A stretch of DNA of 64,000 nt from Ricordea florida (GCA_949710005.1 OX453285.1:21345503-21409502), one strand, 5' to 3'; counted from the first letter of the stretch, positions 1 to 12,931 are shown. The notes: generated by a model not told the origin, from the letters alone. Numbers and translations are program-made.

Positions 1-321
1 TCAAAAATGCACTTGTTGTATATTGATCTTCCAGCAAAAAGAAATCTTGGTGCAAGTTAAAGTTGAATATGGAGGGGACAGGTTCGTTAAGCCTTGGTCA
101 AACTATTGAAAAAAGTTGGATTCAACATCCAACATTGCTTCACTGGATATTCCACTATAGTATACACTCAGTTGATTGGATCTGCCCTTGAACACACACA
201 TACAAAACATGTCTTTGTGTGACGTCAGCAGTTTGATGCACATGACTGTAATTGTGACAAAGCCCCTCTTGTGTGCACTTCTTTGGTTTAAGCTTTTTTC
301 TTTTCTTCCATGAAAGGATAC

Positions 322-389
322 TCGCTTGTGATGAAGCTAATAAACTCTGATACACATTCCTGAACACATTCTTTGGCATCTTTTGCAAT
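322..389 (-). CDS. NFYB: NFYB coding exon 4 (histone-fold alpha-2)
   Basis: 68 nt; acceptor TTTCTAG|ATT, donor AGCGA|GTATCC. Encodes [16 protein letters not shown] and ISFITSE, the strongly conserved alpha-2 helix. It ends in a split codon, so the next exon lies outside the window. Confidence 0.94.
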
Positions 390-3300
390 CTAGAAATAAA
401 GAATAGTGATGGATAAAAAGAATTCAATCATCATAACATCTGAAAAAAACAGGGCTGGTTCTTGTACCTTAAATTTCTTCTTTGGAATTAAAATATAATG
501 GCCCCAAAAGCTACCTATTTTTAAATAATCAAAAAATTTGTTATAGGACGAAGCAAATAACTTGATAGGCTTCTTTTATTTCTGCTTTCAACAAATGAAT
601 GGAAAGAATGTCGACGTGTCTTTAGCATATGTTATTTCTCAAGAAAACAAGGGGGAAATCCTGAAAGAAAATACATGTACAGAGCAACATGCAAAATTTT
701 AGCTGAATTGTGGCAAAAAAGAGAAAAAGAGAGAAAGAGAGAGAGAGTGAGAGAGAGAGAGAGAGTCCCAAAAGTCAGAGAGGTTGGTTAGGCCCCAGCC
801 TTATTAGTTTCAATTCAGAATTTACCTGTAACTGCTACACTGTAATTGGACAAAGATATCAACCAATAAGAACATTTTCAATGTCACATTCAATTTGACT
901 TGTTATAACCGGGATCACAAAACAGAAGTAAAACTTGGGAATTTCCCCAGTCGGGGATGTTCTCCAGACTGTATTCTCCAAATTTAAAATTTGAGAGATG
1001 GTATGACTCTTATGAGTCCATGGAGTCTTGTTTTGATGTCTCTGGACTTGGCAGGTCTTTATTTTAAATCAGAGCCAGTGAGACTTCAATGGGTAAAAGC
1101 AATGGTGAATTACATACAAAAGCCTATCCAATACCACACAAAAATGAACATTATATATCATACCTTTCCTGTCTTTGGGATGGACTTCTTCATTATCCTG
1201 GCAACATTGGCAATTGGAAGAAACCGATCCTAGGATGAAAGATGACACAAAAAAACTTTCAACATAAACTTTGAGTGCATAAACATCCCTAGTACACAAC
1301 CATCGAAAACTACTAACACCTTTTTTTTCATTTCATGAATCCCTCACTTCCAAAACGTTATTAAATTAATTCTCTTTACTGGGTGCTAAACACGTTCACT
1401 TGTCAGGAGTTGTCAATGGTTGTCAATCTACTGTAGGTAAGAACGGCAGAATTCTTAAAAAACAACTTGGCAACATTTTGAATGGAATATGTCACAAACA
1501 AATTATAATGAGGTGCAATGTGTTCCTTTGGTATGATCCAGACTTGATTTGTGATCGGTTCATGGTGCATCAACAAAACCAATAAATCCATTCTAGAGAA
1601 GGATTCATTGCTTCTTTAATGCACCATGATCTAAGTGATCTCAGATCACAAATGTAGATCTGAGTCATACCAAAGGATGCACCCAGGTATCAAAGAAGTC
1701 ACCGGTAGCTACCCAGAATATTCTTTTAAAATTCCTGGAGGAGGAGGTGTTACCTTTAAAACATCATTTATTGTTTAACAATTACTCTAAATTTTCTTGC
1801 TTCTGCAATAACTTCTTTAAAAAGACCCTGGTTACACTACCTGTTCTCGTAAGACATCATCACGATCTTTCTCATCACCATCCACATCACCTCCATGTAC
1901 CCCCCCACTGTCCTCATTCCCTTGGGAGTTAAACAAAGTGATCAGTATGTAATTGTGAATAACTAGAAAATGTACATTCAAGCATAATGATATTTAGTAT
2001 AAATACTCATTTGATTATCCAAAATTACGCGCTCTGATTGGTTCGCTCTCTCGGATTATCAACCGATTATCACCTCAACGAACAAAATGGCTGCCAGTCA
2101 TTCGCACGCTTCTCATGAAATAAAAATTTTTTGTGTTGTACAGTGTACAATGCTTTTTCTCTTTGTTTTTGAAATAATAACCTGTGTATTTATACTAAAA
2201 CAATTATTCGCCTCAGGCTCAGTGATTATTGGTGAATATTCACCAAGACAAAGTCGAGGTGAATATTCACTGATAATCACTGAGCCTTAGGTGAATAATT
2301 GTTAATTATTTTCACTATCAGGGAAGCAAGGTTAGCACAGGGGTGAGAACAATCACGTCCCACCTCTGTTACCTGCGTTGAATTTCATGTGTTCTAGGAG
2401 CTTTTGTTCATGTTCTTTGGTTTTCCTCCCTCAATAAACAAACACCTCCACATTCCAATACGGCATGGATGTCTCCTGGGGACCACTGGTTTATTGGCTA
2501 CCAGCCTGTTACATGTGTGTGTCATCCATTGATTTCAAAGATAATTAGGTATGGCATGATAATCGCATGAGCGTCATGGCGGACGGCAGCAAATGTCAGT
2601 AGTCTGCCACCTTGTTCCCTGCAGTTATATGTAATGGAGGATAAGGATAAAGGAAAAGAGGGGCAAATTACATACTATTTCCCAGGTAAACGTGGCAAAA
2701 GAAGTGGTGACAGTGATAATTAGGGTATTATGTAAAAGCAGATCTAGATAAACAAGTGAGAGCTGCAAATAAGCAAAAATTTTTGGACACTTAACAACTG
2801 AATGAGAAGCCTCAAGTGAAGCAATATTATTCTAAGTGATAACTTGGATTTGAAAAAAACAAAACTGATAGATAATATAAGATAAATTTTTGAATGGAGA
2901 CTGTAATTCACTAGGAGATCAGCACCTGTGCCACATTATAGATTTCTTCATTTAAGCTTTACATTTCCAAGACTTAGGGCAAACAAAAAAGAACTCTTAT
3001 CAATATTCTCCTATTATCATTCTCCTAACTGGTGTTATATGAAATTTATAAAGACCACTACAAAGCATTTGTATTTTGTTATTGGGGTTCAAAGAGATAC
3101 AATTACCTATGTACGTCAGCTTGAAACCTAGTGGCATGAAAGCTGAAAAAAATTGTAAAATATTTTCTAGACTTGACTAACATCACAGTGAACTCAAAAC
3201 TCAACAAACAATTTATTATTTTTCAATAAAAATGCACAGGTTTTCTGTCAAATAGCATATTGATTTACCCCCTCCCTTCTAAACCTCTTTTTTTCTTTTA

Positions 3301-6300
3301 TACCCAACTGGTTGAAACAATTTGATTTTTTTGTGTCCCCTTAATCTTACATGCATGGTCTCCCCGCTACTCACAAGAATACCCATCCTAACAATATCAC
3401 TGAGTGAATGTCTAACCATCTAACAAGATCATTGTAATGAAATAAACAATTTTTCTTCGCAATACAATTTTGAAAGCTTCAATAGTGATCAAGAGAGTTA
3501 AATCTGTTCAAACTACAAGGTATATTTAAGTAATTCTTAAAGGAGAATGTACTAAACAAGACAATACTGTAACACAGCTGCAGTAGGGTTAAACATTCTC
3601 CCACAAATTGTCTCGGAACACTTGATCAAAACCAACAAAGATCTCAGGGAGCCAAACAGCTATAGTAAAGAAAACTTAATACAGCTGCAATTGAATGTTT
3701 CCCTTTTCACAAATCCCAGCCAAACAGCTCAAAAGCATTACCTCAATAAAGTACAATAAACTGTTCTTCAAATCAAAGAACATGATTCTGTTAAGATTGT
3801 ACATACAATGAACAACCACAGAGGACTGCTTCACACTGATTGGGAAGTGTTGTTGAGTTTTAGCCACTATTGGACAGGGAGAAAATTCTCCTATTTCACA
3901 GAATAACCCTTTAAAACATAAACTCCATTAAATCGTGATTGGAAGTGTGTGAAAGGTTCTTTGCATTATTGGTAAACCAGACAAATTCATCAAAGACAAC
4001 AGCCAATCAAAAGAATGTCGCTTCACCTTGCAACTATCTCCTACAAAGAACTAAACCCAGCCACAAGCCACTGAAAAAGAAACTTGAACAAACCTTTTGG
4101 AAACGCAAAAGGATTGAACGCTGGGGCAAAGTTTGGATCAAACGGCATCGGTGGGAACACACCGCCATAACCTAAGTTCATATTCATGGCAAATGGAAGC
4201 CTTGTAAGCCTTCTCCCTCTTCACCCTTTGAAAATTTAATAAACCGGTCCTAATTGCGTAATTACAACCTCACAAAATTGGATCACCAAGACCTTATCTG
4301 ATCAGGATTAATTAGCACTCATAAAAGATCTTTGCGATTGGATGAAAACTGATAAAATAAAATACTTGTACCACACATAGATCTTATTATCTCAAAGTGA
4401 ACAATGCATTATTTAAATCTCAGCAACACAAAAAAAGAAATAATTTGACGAGGTTCTTAAATAAACCTCTGAGATATTTGGGCTTTTCATTGAACTGTAC
4501 GAATCCAATGTCAATATTTTTCTCCCTTGAAGGTCACATGTTTCAAACACAAAGAAGAAATCCTACTTTTTAACATAAAAACAATTAAGCTTGCAAGTTA
4601 AAAGAGTTAAATAATAATTATTTTCTTTTCTTTTTCTGGGATATTATATCTGTAAAAATCACAGGGCAGTGTATCATTCAGTGAAACTGTAGTGAATAAT
4701 CAAACTATCCACTGGAATTCAAATAGTTCACTAAACTTAAAGTGATCAATTATTAATCATTATTTTCTCATGAACAGCACTCCCCTTTCCTTTGGAATAA
4801 ACAAGTTTTTGAATTCTTCCAATAAACTACAAATAGAAAGCTGAGAATAAATTTGACCATGAATTTAAGAGTCTCAAATTTTTAGAAAATCACGATTTAT
4901 ACATTATGCATATCAACGACTGCATGATACTTCAAAGCATGAAAGAAAAAATATTTTTTGATTTTGTATTATTCTTTCAACAGCAACAACAACACAAGAT
5001 ATGAAAATTTAAAAGAAAAACAAAAACACATTAAGAGCCACTGAGATTTCCAAGTATTATTTCCCACATACTGGTAATCAAATTTGTGCATTCCTGGTTC
5101 TTACATTATATACTAACCAAAATATTTTTAAATTGGGCTACAAAATTTAATTACCTTTGTGGCAATGTGCTCCGTAAAATAAATAGTTCTACAAAATATT
5201 GTTCAAAAAATATTGCCAGTTGCTAAAATAATGGAAAAAAGATTGTTAAATTCTTATTACCACTTTTATGCTGAGGATACTAAAAACAATTTGAAAGTAC
5301 GTATGAACTTTTCTGTGTACCACCAAAATCTTGTTAGTTATACAAATAATACTGGACATAAGACAGTATAATCTATAGATGATAAGTAAAAAAATGAGTG
5401 GAACCATAATTTTGTTACAACTTAAATTTGTATAACTGCACAATACATTATATTCCCTACTCTCAACAGCCTCTTTGTCTACTTTAATCTTTACTTTGAA
5501 ATACCATATTTGAAAATAAATTTACAAAAATCATTGGTACGAGTACCAAACAGTGAAAAAGAAAGAAATAATGACAGAGGTAAATACTGTACATCTAAAA
5601 TGTTCTAAACCTTCTTGATTGATTAATCCAAAAATATACATGTAGCCTCCTCTTCACATGTGGTCAGTATTAATACTAACAAAGAAGAGAATACTTTGAA
5701 ACAAAGGGTACATGTGGTCCTAATTAAGGCAGCCTGAATAATCCGATTCTCTTTCATTCAAAAGAACTGAAACACTTTCACAGTTAGTTCATTTCTATTT
5801 AGATTAATTTTTATATCTAACAGCTGCATGATGTACAATTGAGTCAAATTAAGGTGCTAAGGAAACGAGTGAAATGACATGGTTAAATAGATGTGTGCGA
5901 AACAATAAAGTGAGACCACTGTTTTTCGGTCAATGTTACAGCTAAGAACACGTTTTAAAAAGAACTCTTTCAGGATATTTTGAATATACTGATTGATGAC
6001 ATATTATTTTTAACAAAACTGCTTAATAAGTAACAAAAATGCCTTCTAATAGAACTGCAGGAGCATTCCAGTGTATTTAATCACCTTCTTTTTGAGATCA
6101 TTAATAAAACATGCTTCTTTCACTTCAGGCCTTCTATAGCCCTGAACAACAATTTTTTCAAAGCTATTTTTCCCTAAAACATTTTCATATAAAGAAACAA
6201 AGTGTTGCATGTACTGTACATTTAAAAATATTTTTAGAGTCTCTATCTTCACCCAGAGATAAGATTTTTTTATTATACATGTTCATGTAATTCAAAATCC

Positions 6301-7955
6301 TCTTAATTTCTACTAATTTCAGTGTCTGATTCATGAATTTTAAAGAGCTAAAAAGATATATTAATTTTACCTGGTTTATACTGTGGATTTCAAAGCAAAG
6401 ATTAAATCAAACAAAGTTTACTCTATCCATTTCTTTCTGGTTGCTCTGTTGCAAGCAGTTGGGAGGACTACAAGCAAGCAATTCCAAAATAAGTCTACAA
6501 TTACCGAAAACTCTCAAAAATTAAAAAAAGGCATATAACGTGGTCACAAACAAGACAAAATATTCCTCTCGCAGTGCTAAAAATATTTCCCTCATTTCCT
6601 GTGCTTCGTTATGATGGTAGTTTCCAACATGAGAAGAGAAAATTTTGTATCATAACCAACAAGCAAGCATGTCATGTTTTATCAACATCACTGAAATACC
6701 AAGCCAATTCACTGAAATATTTTTTACTCCTGCAGTGCAATGAATATCGATATAAATGGTATTATTATTATCATTATCATTATTATTATCATTATTATTA
6801 TTATTATCAATTATTGCATTGGTATTGCAAAGTTCAGGCCTGCCTTTCTTTTTCTTTCATACATGCAACTGCAATGACCTTTCCTGTATTACAGTAGATC
6901 TCTTTTCTACAGTTCAAACATATGGAATGCCATATACAAGTTTCATTCACATTACCATTATTATTACTTTTATGTAATCACAGTAGAGATGTCATTGTAT
7001 TGTTTACTTTGGCTAGATTTCTGTACCACCCTACATGTATATGTTAATGTAGTTCAATTTTTTCCTTGGTTCAAATTTTATTTTCCATTGTTTTCTGGTA
7101 TGGTAATGTATGATAATGAGTTTGAAACAAAGGAAAATAAAATTTGAACCAAGCATAAAATTGAACTACAACATATACACCATTATGCAAGCCATAGCTA
7201 TGTAAATTGGTTATAGGGTAATGCACACAGAAACGTTGCACTTCCAACGTTAACAATGAATCACTGTATTGGAATACAAGGAAATCTAGTCCTTAACTCC
7301 ACACCATCTCCCTCCACGCATGCGTACAAATGAATTGGTTAAAGGATGCCACTGGTAACCCTATGATGGACTGACATCTCACCTATGGGTGTGGGGGTGA
7401 GGATGGGAAGGACAGGGCCATTCAACTAGGAACCCAATGTAACAGAAACTGGAATAAGCCCTGACCCTATGGGTCTCATGAAAACATGCACTTTTTAACC
7501 AGAAGATTATATACTGACCACTTCTTATACAAAAGAGGGAACAATACACGTACCGGTAGCTAAGACCTTATTACTGATCAATATGCAGTAACCAGACTTT
7601 TATGTTGCATATTTTATGATGCATGCTGTAGCCATATTGTTTCATTCTTTGAAAACAAGTAATGTTTTCACATGCGTTACCCTAAACAGTTCTGCTATAG
7701 TTTAGAAAACAGTCCTAAGAAAGTATGCGCGCTGATTGGTTAGAAATCGTGTTTCTATAACTCGATAGAAACACAGAACTAGCACGAGCTGTTGACGTAA
7801 AGATGACGCGAGCAAAGAGAATTTACATTTTGATAATCAAAACTAACAAGTTGCTTTTCTTTTTTTCGTCGCGGTGTTTTCTAAAAGAAATAGAAAACAC
7901 GTTCTTCGTGTTTCTATTGAGTTATGGAAACACGAGTGCAAGTTTGGGAGAACTC

Positions 7956-7986
<31 letters not shown>

Positions 7987-7987
7987 C

Positions 7988-8018
<31 letters not shown>

Positions 8019-8027
8019 CTTTCACAC

Positions 8028-8059
<32 letters not shown>

Positions 8060-10622
8060 CGTGTTTTCTATTTCTTAAATACAAAGTAAAGTATGCGGTG
8101 ATATGAAAATCAAGCTCACGCAGTTTCTGTTAAGGGACCGGTGATTACTTGTAGGGTAGGGGAACATTGTGGGGGGGGAGGGGGTGGGGTGGTGGTGCAA
8201 ATAGGGGGTGGGTGACTAATTTTTATGCATGGAAAAAAGAGGAGCTACTGTATATAAATTTGTCAGAGCTAAAAGTTAACTCCAGTGCTTGGTGGCCAGT
8301 CAGGCCAGTTTCCTTGAATTCTTAGTGGCCCATCCGAAAATGAAGAGGCCTCAATTTTTTTTTTTTTTTTTTTTTAAACAGCTTGAAATTTCCACTTTAG
8401 AACTAAAAATTGACTGAATGGATGATCTTAGAGTCCAGGCAAAGAAACGAAGAGAAAGGTAGTCCAATTAAGCTACATATTGAGTTTTATTTTTAACTTC
8501 GTACTTCGTATAATTTAAATTGCAATGTTTCGAAATTCTGTAGCATAGTGTAGTCACACTTCGGACGTTCAAACCTGAACTTTTGGTAGCCCTGGTCAGT
8601 TTTAACTCGCCACTGGCGACCGTGCGACCGCCAATTTTTAACTCTGAATTTGTTCATATATATAGCTGGCAAAAACTCTCTTTGATTTTTATTTCATACA
8701 TTCAGGAGGAGGACAAAGAGGGGATCAGGAGAAATCGTGCCTACCAATAAGGGACGGGTGGAGGGTCAGGAAAAACTAAACATGACATATTCACTGTTGC
8801 CCCATCCACCCTTTGCGCTATAAATAATGACCGGTCCCTAACAGTGTCAATAAAATGTCAAGCGACCAAGTGCTGAGAAATGGAAATATTACCAAACTCA
8901 AAGGATCCTATATCATGATAATCAATAATAACCATGCAGAATAGTAACTGTAACAGAAAGATCGACATGACCAAGAAAACTTAAGTGGTGAAAGAATACT
9001 GTCTGGCCAATCAATAGCAGGAATGCATAATCTTGGCTAGATTTCTGTGTCACCCCATACTTCATTATGGATGCGGCATGTACATGAATTGTTTAAGATA
9101 ATTCATGTGCATATAATTCTTATTTGCTTGAACTGAGACAGTATGATAATAGTTGGGCGTTGATCATGACATTTCGACAGTTTACGGCGAGTCTCCTTCA
9201 CTTTGCTTAAAGACGACCAGCAGTAAGCATTCAAAAAGTTCTGATCAACATCCAAGTGACTCTGTTGAGAGACCAAAGAACAAATTTATATCATCATGCT
9301 ACCACAATGAATAACAATCTATTTCATAACAGTATGATTATAGCATGCATAATGAAGTAAGAAGTGATATAGAAATCTAGCCATAATTTTCAGCTCATGA
9401 GACAAGATTTACCTGATTCTATTTATAGCAACTTCTGTGCTTAAATATCAGAGACAAAATGTGTAATTGATGATCAGTAATGGCTTAGGTTTTGATTTCA
9501 AAAAAGTCAATTGAAAACAGCTGAAAAAACCTAAGAAACTGCAGCAATACCTTTTTCTGTTTAATTCTATTGGTTCTTTGGTTCATTCCAAATTTCCACC
9601 ATTATAAAATCCAAATAATACTTTGAATTAAATATAGTTTGACACATGTGTTTTCTGGAAATTTGACCACATTCTACGCTTGCCTATAAAACGCATTCAA
9701 ATAGAATTCAAGTTGAGATCTTAAGCAAATACACGCTTGTTTGCACTAATGGCAGAGGCATTTCGACAGACGAGAATTGGATAAATGGGTATGGAATTCT
9801 GATAACCATAGAATTGCAAGTCGAGAAATTCCATCTCCAACAAATTTAAACCGCAACTTAACGGTTATTAAAGCTTAATGAAGACATGAGCAAAATTAGC
9901 TGGAACGAGAAGCTCTACTTTTCAGGTAACTGAGGGAATTCGATCTCGCGTGTGTCAATTGATCAAAACAAAAATCACATTATTTATGAAATTTACATCA
10001 ACGGACACAACTGAAAGTGAAAGCCACGCGAGTTAATTAAAAAGAAAGCAATCACGACATAATAAAATTTGAGTTGCTTGTAAAATGCTTCTCTTTGGGA
10101 CCAAAAAGATCCACACAAAATGTTCCAAAAAATTATACGATATATGGTGACAGTTGATTCAGACTTACCTTCGTGGGCATCTTGAATAACGTACGAAGTC
10201 GATAGGGAACTTGGTAAGCCATAATCTGGGGGCAATGCTGTCACTAAACTTGTCGTACCATCTGACCTATCCACTGCTGCAGTACCACTCGGCAAATTGC
10301 CATCGACAACGCCAACTTCTTCAGAGGACGGAACAGAAGGAACCACGGCGACTTGCACTCCGCCAGGAACGTTTGAAATCGAGAGGCTTGTGTGACCATG
10401 TCGGTCGTCACCTAAACCAACGTGGGTTTCGCTTTCTTGTGCACGATTTTCGATGACTTGCGGGACTCCAGCAAGTCCAACCTGTTCTGTCCCATTTGGT
10501 ACTGTACTTCCTTGTGTGTAGGGTGCAAGTCCAGTTTGTGGATAGCTTGACTGCCCTGGTTCGGGAGGCTGTGTACTTAAACCGTCTGTGTTTTCATTGC
10601 GCGTGTCGTCCACAGCTTCCAT
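322..10622 (-). CDS. NFYB: NF-Y subunit beta (CCAAT-binding factor), 5' part of gene
   Basis: NF-YB pairs with NF-YC through a histone fold, and the dimer recruits NF-YA to bind CCAAT boxes in nuclear promoters. Four minus-strand exons join in frame: 10622-10169, 1920-1841, 1229-1164 and 389-322. Together they encode about 222 residues. The conserved core is unmistakable: [16 protein letters not shown], then KKSIPKTGK, then [16 protein letters not shown]. Phases match (exon 1 ends phase 1, exon 2 ends phase 0, exon 3 is exactly 22 codons). An in-frame TGA six codons upstream supports the ATG at 10622. The rest of the histone fold (CHQEKRKTINGED region in the family) is missing and must lie left of position 1. 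The N-terminus is about 150 residues, against about 50 before the core in vertebrates. It is rich in Gly, Ser, Pro, Thr and Val, and ends in a vertebrate-like DY...YVIQ patch. Very sure of identity; the large introns are filled with MITEs. Confidence 0.95.
712..768. repeat. (GA)n microsatellite
   Basis: Purine-only GA/GAAA tract on the plus strand inside an NFYB intron. Confidence 0.9.
1164..1229 (-). CDS. NFYB: NFYB coding exon 3 (histone-fold start)
   Basis: 66 nt, exactly 22 codons, phase 0-0; acceptor CATCCTAG|GAT and donor AAAG|GTATGA. Encodes [13 protein letters not shown] followed by KKSIPKTGK, the alpha-1 segment of the histone fold. Near-identical to animal NF-YB except a Ser-Ile-Pro-Lys variant of the usual Ala-Ile-Pro-Gln. 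Confidence 0.95.
1841..1920 (-). CDS. NFYB: NFYB coding exon 2
   Basis: 80 nt; the acceptor is CTCCCAAG|GG and the donor CAG|GTAGTG. It completes a Gly codon with exon 1 and encodes an acidic, glycine-rich linker ending VLREQ. The REQ is the family-conserved lead-in to the DNA-contacting DR(F/Y)LPIANV segment. Confidence 0.88.
2000..2310. mobile_element. Foldback MITE with GTGAATATTCAC palindromes
   Basis: The right half forms a hairpin: GGCTCAGTGATTATTGGTGA is mirrored by the complementary arm ending at about 2285. The left side begins with ATTACGCGCTCTGATTGG, a start seen in many cnidarian MITEs. It lies in an NFYB intron. Ends are approximate. Confidence 0.6.
2323..2540 (+). mobile_element. 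Degenerate SINE-like fragment
   Basis: Resembles a diverged tRNA-headed coral SINE (GGGGTGAGAACAATCACGTC, then a GGTTTTCCTCCC segment) similar in plan to the copy at 62233-62440. Diverged; boundaries uncertain. Confidence 0.35.
2541..6750. other. NFYB intron sequence, AT-rich
   Basis: Apart from the candidate cassette exon at 4094-4171, I see only AT-rich intronic DNA. The short open frames here have no recognisable products. Confidence 0.6.
4094..4171 (-). CDS. Possible NFYB cassette exon (78 nt, phase 1-1)
   Basis: A 78-nt segment with an AG before it (CTTAG|GTTATGG) and a weak GT donor (AAAAG|GTTTGT) would slot between exon 1 and exon 2 without changing frame. It would add about 26 residues very rich in Phe, Pro and Gly (for example [11 protein letters not shown]). 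The open frame also extends upstream of the proposed acceptor to an ATG, and the polypyrimidine tract is poor. It could be an independent small ORF or chance. No known NF-YB segment matches it. Confidence 0.3.
6757..6812. repeat. (ATT)n/(ATC)n microsatellite
   Basis: Imperfect TTATTATCA trinucleotide run in an NFYB intron. Confidence 0.85.
7700..8110. mobile_element. Long-hairpin MITE (AACACGAAGAACGTG family)
   Basis: The arm GAAAACACGTTCTTCGTGTT (about 7892-7911) is repeated inverted near 8055-8078, with internal inverted copies of the GTTTCTATAACTCGATAGAA motif. The left end carries GCGCGCTGATTGGTTAGAAA. A foldback element inside an NFYB intron. Confidence 0.7.
8134..8838. mobile_element. 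PIF/Harbinger-like MITE, TAA target duplication
   Basis: Terminal inverted repeats GGGACCGGTGATTA and TAATGACCGGTCCC, flanked on both sides by TAA (8131-8133 and 8839-8841). TWA duplications and GGG termini fit the PIF/Harbinger superfamily. The interior contains a poly-T tract near 8356-8378 and G-rich runs. No transposase. Confidence 0.65.
9034..9387. mobile_element. MITE with GGCTAGATTTCTGT ends and nested element
   Basis: Ends GGCTAGATTTCTGT and ATAGAAATCTAGCC are inverted. Internally, CATACTTCATTATG and CATAATGAAGTA pair. A nested unit at about 9120-9295 (ATCAACATCCAAGTGACT) is related to the element at 23652-23872. A related end also occurs near 7010. Confidence 0.6.
10169..10622 (-). 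CDS. NFYB: NFYB coding exon 1
   Basis: Encodes residues 1-151 plus one base. The donor is GAAG|GTAAGT at 10169/10168. The exon ends with the patch SYVIQDAHE, matching the DY...YVIQ segment of vertebrate NF-YB. The rest is low-complexity (Gly, Thr, Ser, Pro, Val), as expected of a transactivation-type region. Open reading past the donor is intron read-through. Confidence 0.9.
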
Positions 10623-11200
10623 AAGTCGCTTCGTAGATCAGGCTCTAAATCCATTTTCAAAACAAGAAAACGACTTTAAAAACCAAAAGTTGTGTTCCCA
10701 CGAGCTTGAATCCTCACCCAAAATGTAAAAAGGCTAACGGGGTGTTATCAACTTCCCGGAAAAGTCGATGAAAACAAAATTTGAGACACATTTCCGAGGC
10801 AAAAAGCCGCCGCCAAAACTAAGCGGTTATTTAAGCGTCAACCTTCGAAACGGTTCGAAAAATTTAGCGTATAAAACGAGGAATCGCAAAACCAAGAAAT
10901 GTTATTGGTGGAGGGCGTGAAGGTAAAACAAACCTTTCTCGACTTTTTGTTGGTTGGCCGGTGTTTCGTTTGAGTTAGAGTAGCCAACGAAAACGCGAGA
11001 AGCAGTCGCATGCGAGTGGCTGCCGGATCGCTTTCTTCACCACTCACAAACGAGCTCCCTGAGCACAACTTCCACACGCAGCCATCGCCCGTCAATCTTC
11101 ACATCTGGCTGTCAAACTAAACCAATCATAACAGCTGTACTGACAAGCTATTGTTCTTTTTGACCAATCATTATATCCCTAAAATTCAATAGTGTATGAA
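10623..11200 (-). promoter_or_regulatory. NFYB 5' leader and probable promoter with two CCAAT boxes
   Basis: The stretch upstream of the NFYB start is GC-richer than its surroundings up to about 11.1 kb. It contains two plus-strand CCAAT boxes, ACCAATCA at 11121-11128 and the same core at 11163-11170. No TATA box was identified. The open frame at 11095-10838 (minus) matches nothing I recognise and is probably leader. Confidence 0.45.
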
Positions 11201-12899
11201 TTAGAACTTTGTTTTCAATCAATTAAAAAAGCAGTAACTTTTCACCGCACAAATTGTTTAGTTATCCTACTACAAATAAGAAAGGAAACGAAATTCCAAG
11301 TTGTAGAACGGTGAAAGAAAAATATTTAAAGGCCAACGCGCAACAGAATACGGCATGGAAATTTCCAACTTTCACAAAATTTGTTTTGTTTGCGGACAAT
11401 AAATTATACATGTTATTTGTGGGAAGTCGAATCGCCGATGTTCCGCAAAATTCAATAACTTTTTCTCTATTCCCCGCAGCGAAACCTACAAACATTTTTG
11501 CTTTACTCCAGGAAAAAAATAACATTGTCATGGAATGATTTCTTCAAGTGATTTTCCATTGCTAGTTCTAAAATCGATTTTGTCGTGCCACAATGTAGAA
11601 TTTTACATCTGCCTTCTTTCTTCGCACCTGCCTAAACATCATAATCTGCAATAGCTCCTTATCTTTCACAAGTAATAAAGAAAAAATCACGATGAAAAAT
11701 GTATGAATCAAAACCACCTCGAGTAAGACAGACGATGTCTCGGGTTAATCTAAGAAATTATTGAATTTGCAAGTTGAAACACTTAAAATAAAATCGGCTT
11801 CAAAACTTATGAAGCGCTATTGTATCAATATTAAGATTACTAGGTAAAGCTTGTGTTCTTGATTTGTTTGCTAAAGCCAAGATGGGCTAATCGTATTCAA
11901 AATGACATGTATGAAGACACCGCGAATTTTGTCGGTTTTTGTCGGTTTCTTCTTTTATGCCTGTCCAACCCTGGTCACATTTGCAAAACATGGCAATGCA
12001 ATAAACAAAAAAAAAAATCAGATTCCTTTTCCTTTTTTTGTATCATAATTGATAGTTTTAAATCTATTTCATTAAGAAATACGACTTCTGACCACTTCTT
12101 TCTCTTTCCATATGGTATCGTCCCCAAAGCTCCCACACTGCCTTTCGGTCACAAGGGAGCAACGCCCTATTGTCCTTCGAGTTGCTCCTTTTCATATTGA
12201 TATCTTTATTTTAAATGGCAGTTCTCACGTGACGGATGGCCGTGAAGCTCAATTTTTTTCTGCTCTTTAGATCCAAATGTAAAACGTTCGTAACTACAAC
12301 TGATCAGAAAGCGAACCCTCCGAGCCTGCGGTTGTTGGTCAGCCTCCATCTTTGATAAAAGAAATGAAAGCGAAGAACTCTTATATGCACGTAAGTGCAA
12401 GCAAGTCATATTTTTTGTTTATTATGATAAGCTACAGAGTTCCCATCACAGTTACCTTAGCAAAAACAAAGAAACATGAAAAAAAGAAAAGACAAGAGAA
12501 CAAGAAACAAATTTGTCTCCAACACATTTCCCACAGTAAAGACGTGAAAAATAAACGAGTCGAGATTTAGTTCTGTCATTCGCTGCTTAATTTATAGTAA
12601 ACAGTTAATATTGGGCCTTGAAGGGTTAAGGGTATCTTGTAAAACCGTTTCATGCCGGAAAATTCAATTTGTAGTGGGAAAGAGTTTAGCGGATATTGGC
12701 ATAAAACAGCTTCGCATCGCAGTGGGACATGGGTAATGGGCGTCTTAGTGAGGGTAAACTTATTGTGATATCGCTGATTACACATCTTAATTCGATCTGC
12801 ATGCAGCTAGCAGTGCTTCTATAAATGCAAACAGTTTCTCCGAGTAAAACCAATCCCAACAAAATGCACCTTTTCAGTTCGGCTTGTTTCTCGCCACAG
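11200..12899. other. Intergenic region between NFYB and GPCR-1
   Basis: No convincing gene. Overlapping open frames at 11254-11538 on both strands and one at 12409-12206 (minus, KMEADQQPQARR...) have no recognised family and no supporting splice context. The second half includes the leader/intron of GPCR-1. Confidence 0.5.
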
Positions 12900-12931
12900 C
12901 TTCACCAGTCGAGAAAGTTGATAACAGCAAA

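Noticed and set aside
11254-11538. Overlapping 94- and 89-codon frames on both strands
   Set aside because: Low-complexity composition, no family, no conservation evidence available.
12206-12409. Minus-strand frame KMEADQQPQARR as a gene
   Set aside because: It looks protein-like and starts at a plausible ATG, but I recognise no family and see no splice partners. It may be part of a dispersed repeat.
12884-12931. Earlier ATG for GPCR-1
   Set aside because: A splice acceptor ends at 12899, inside the extension, and the paralogue GPCR-2 begins at the equivalent of 12932.
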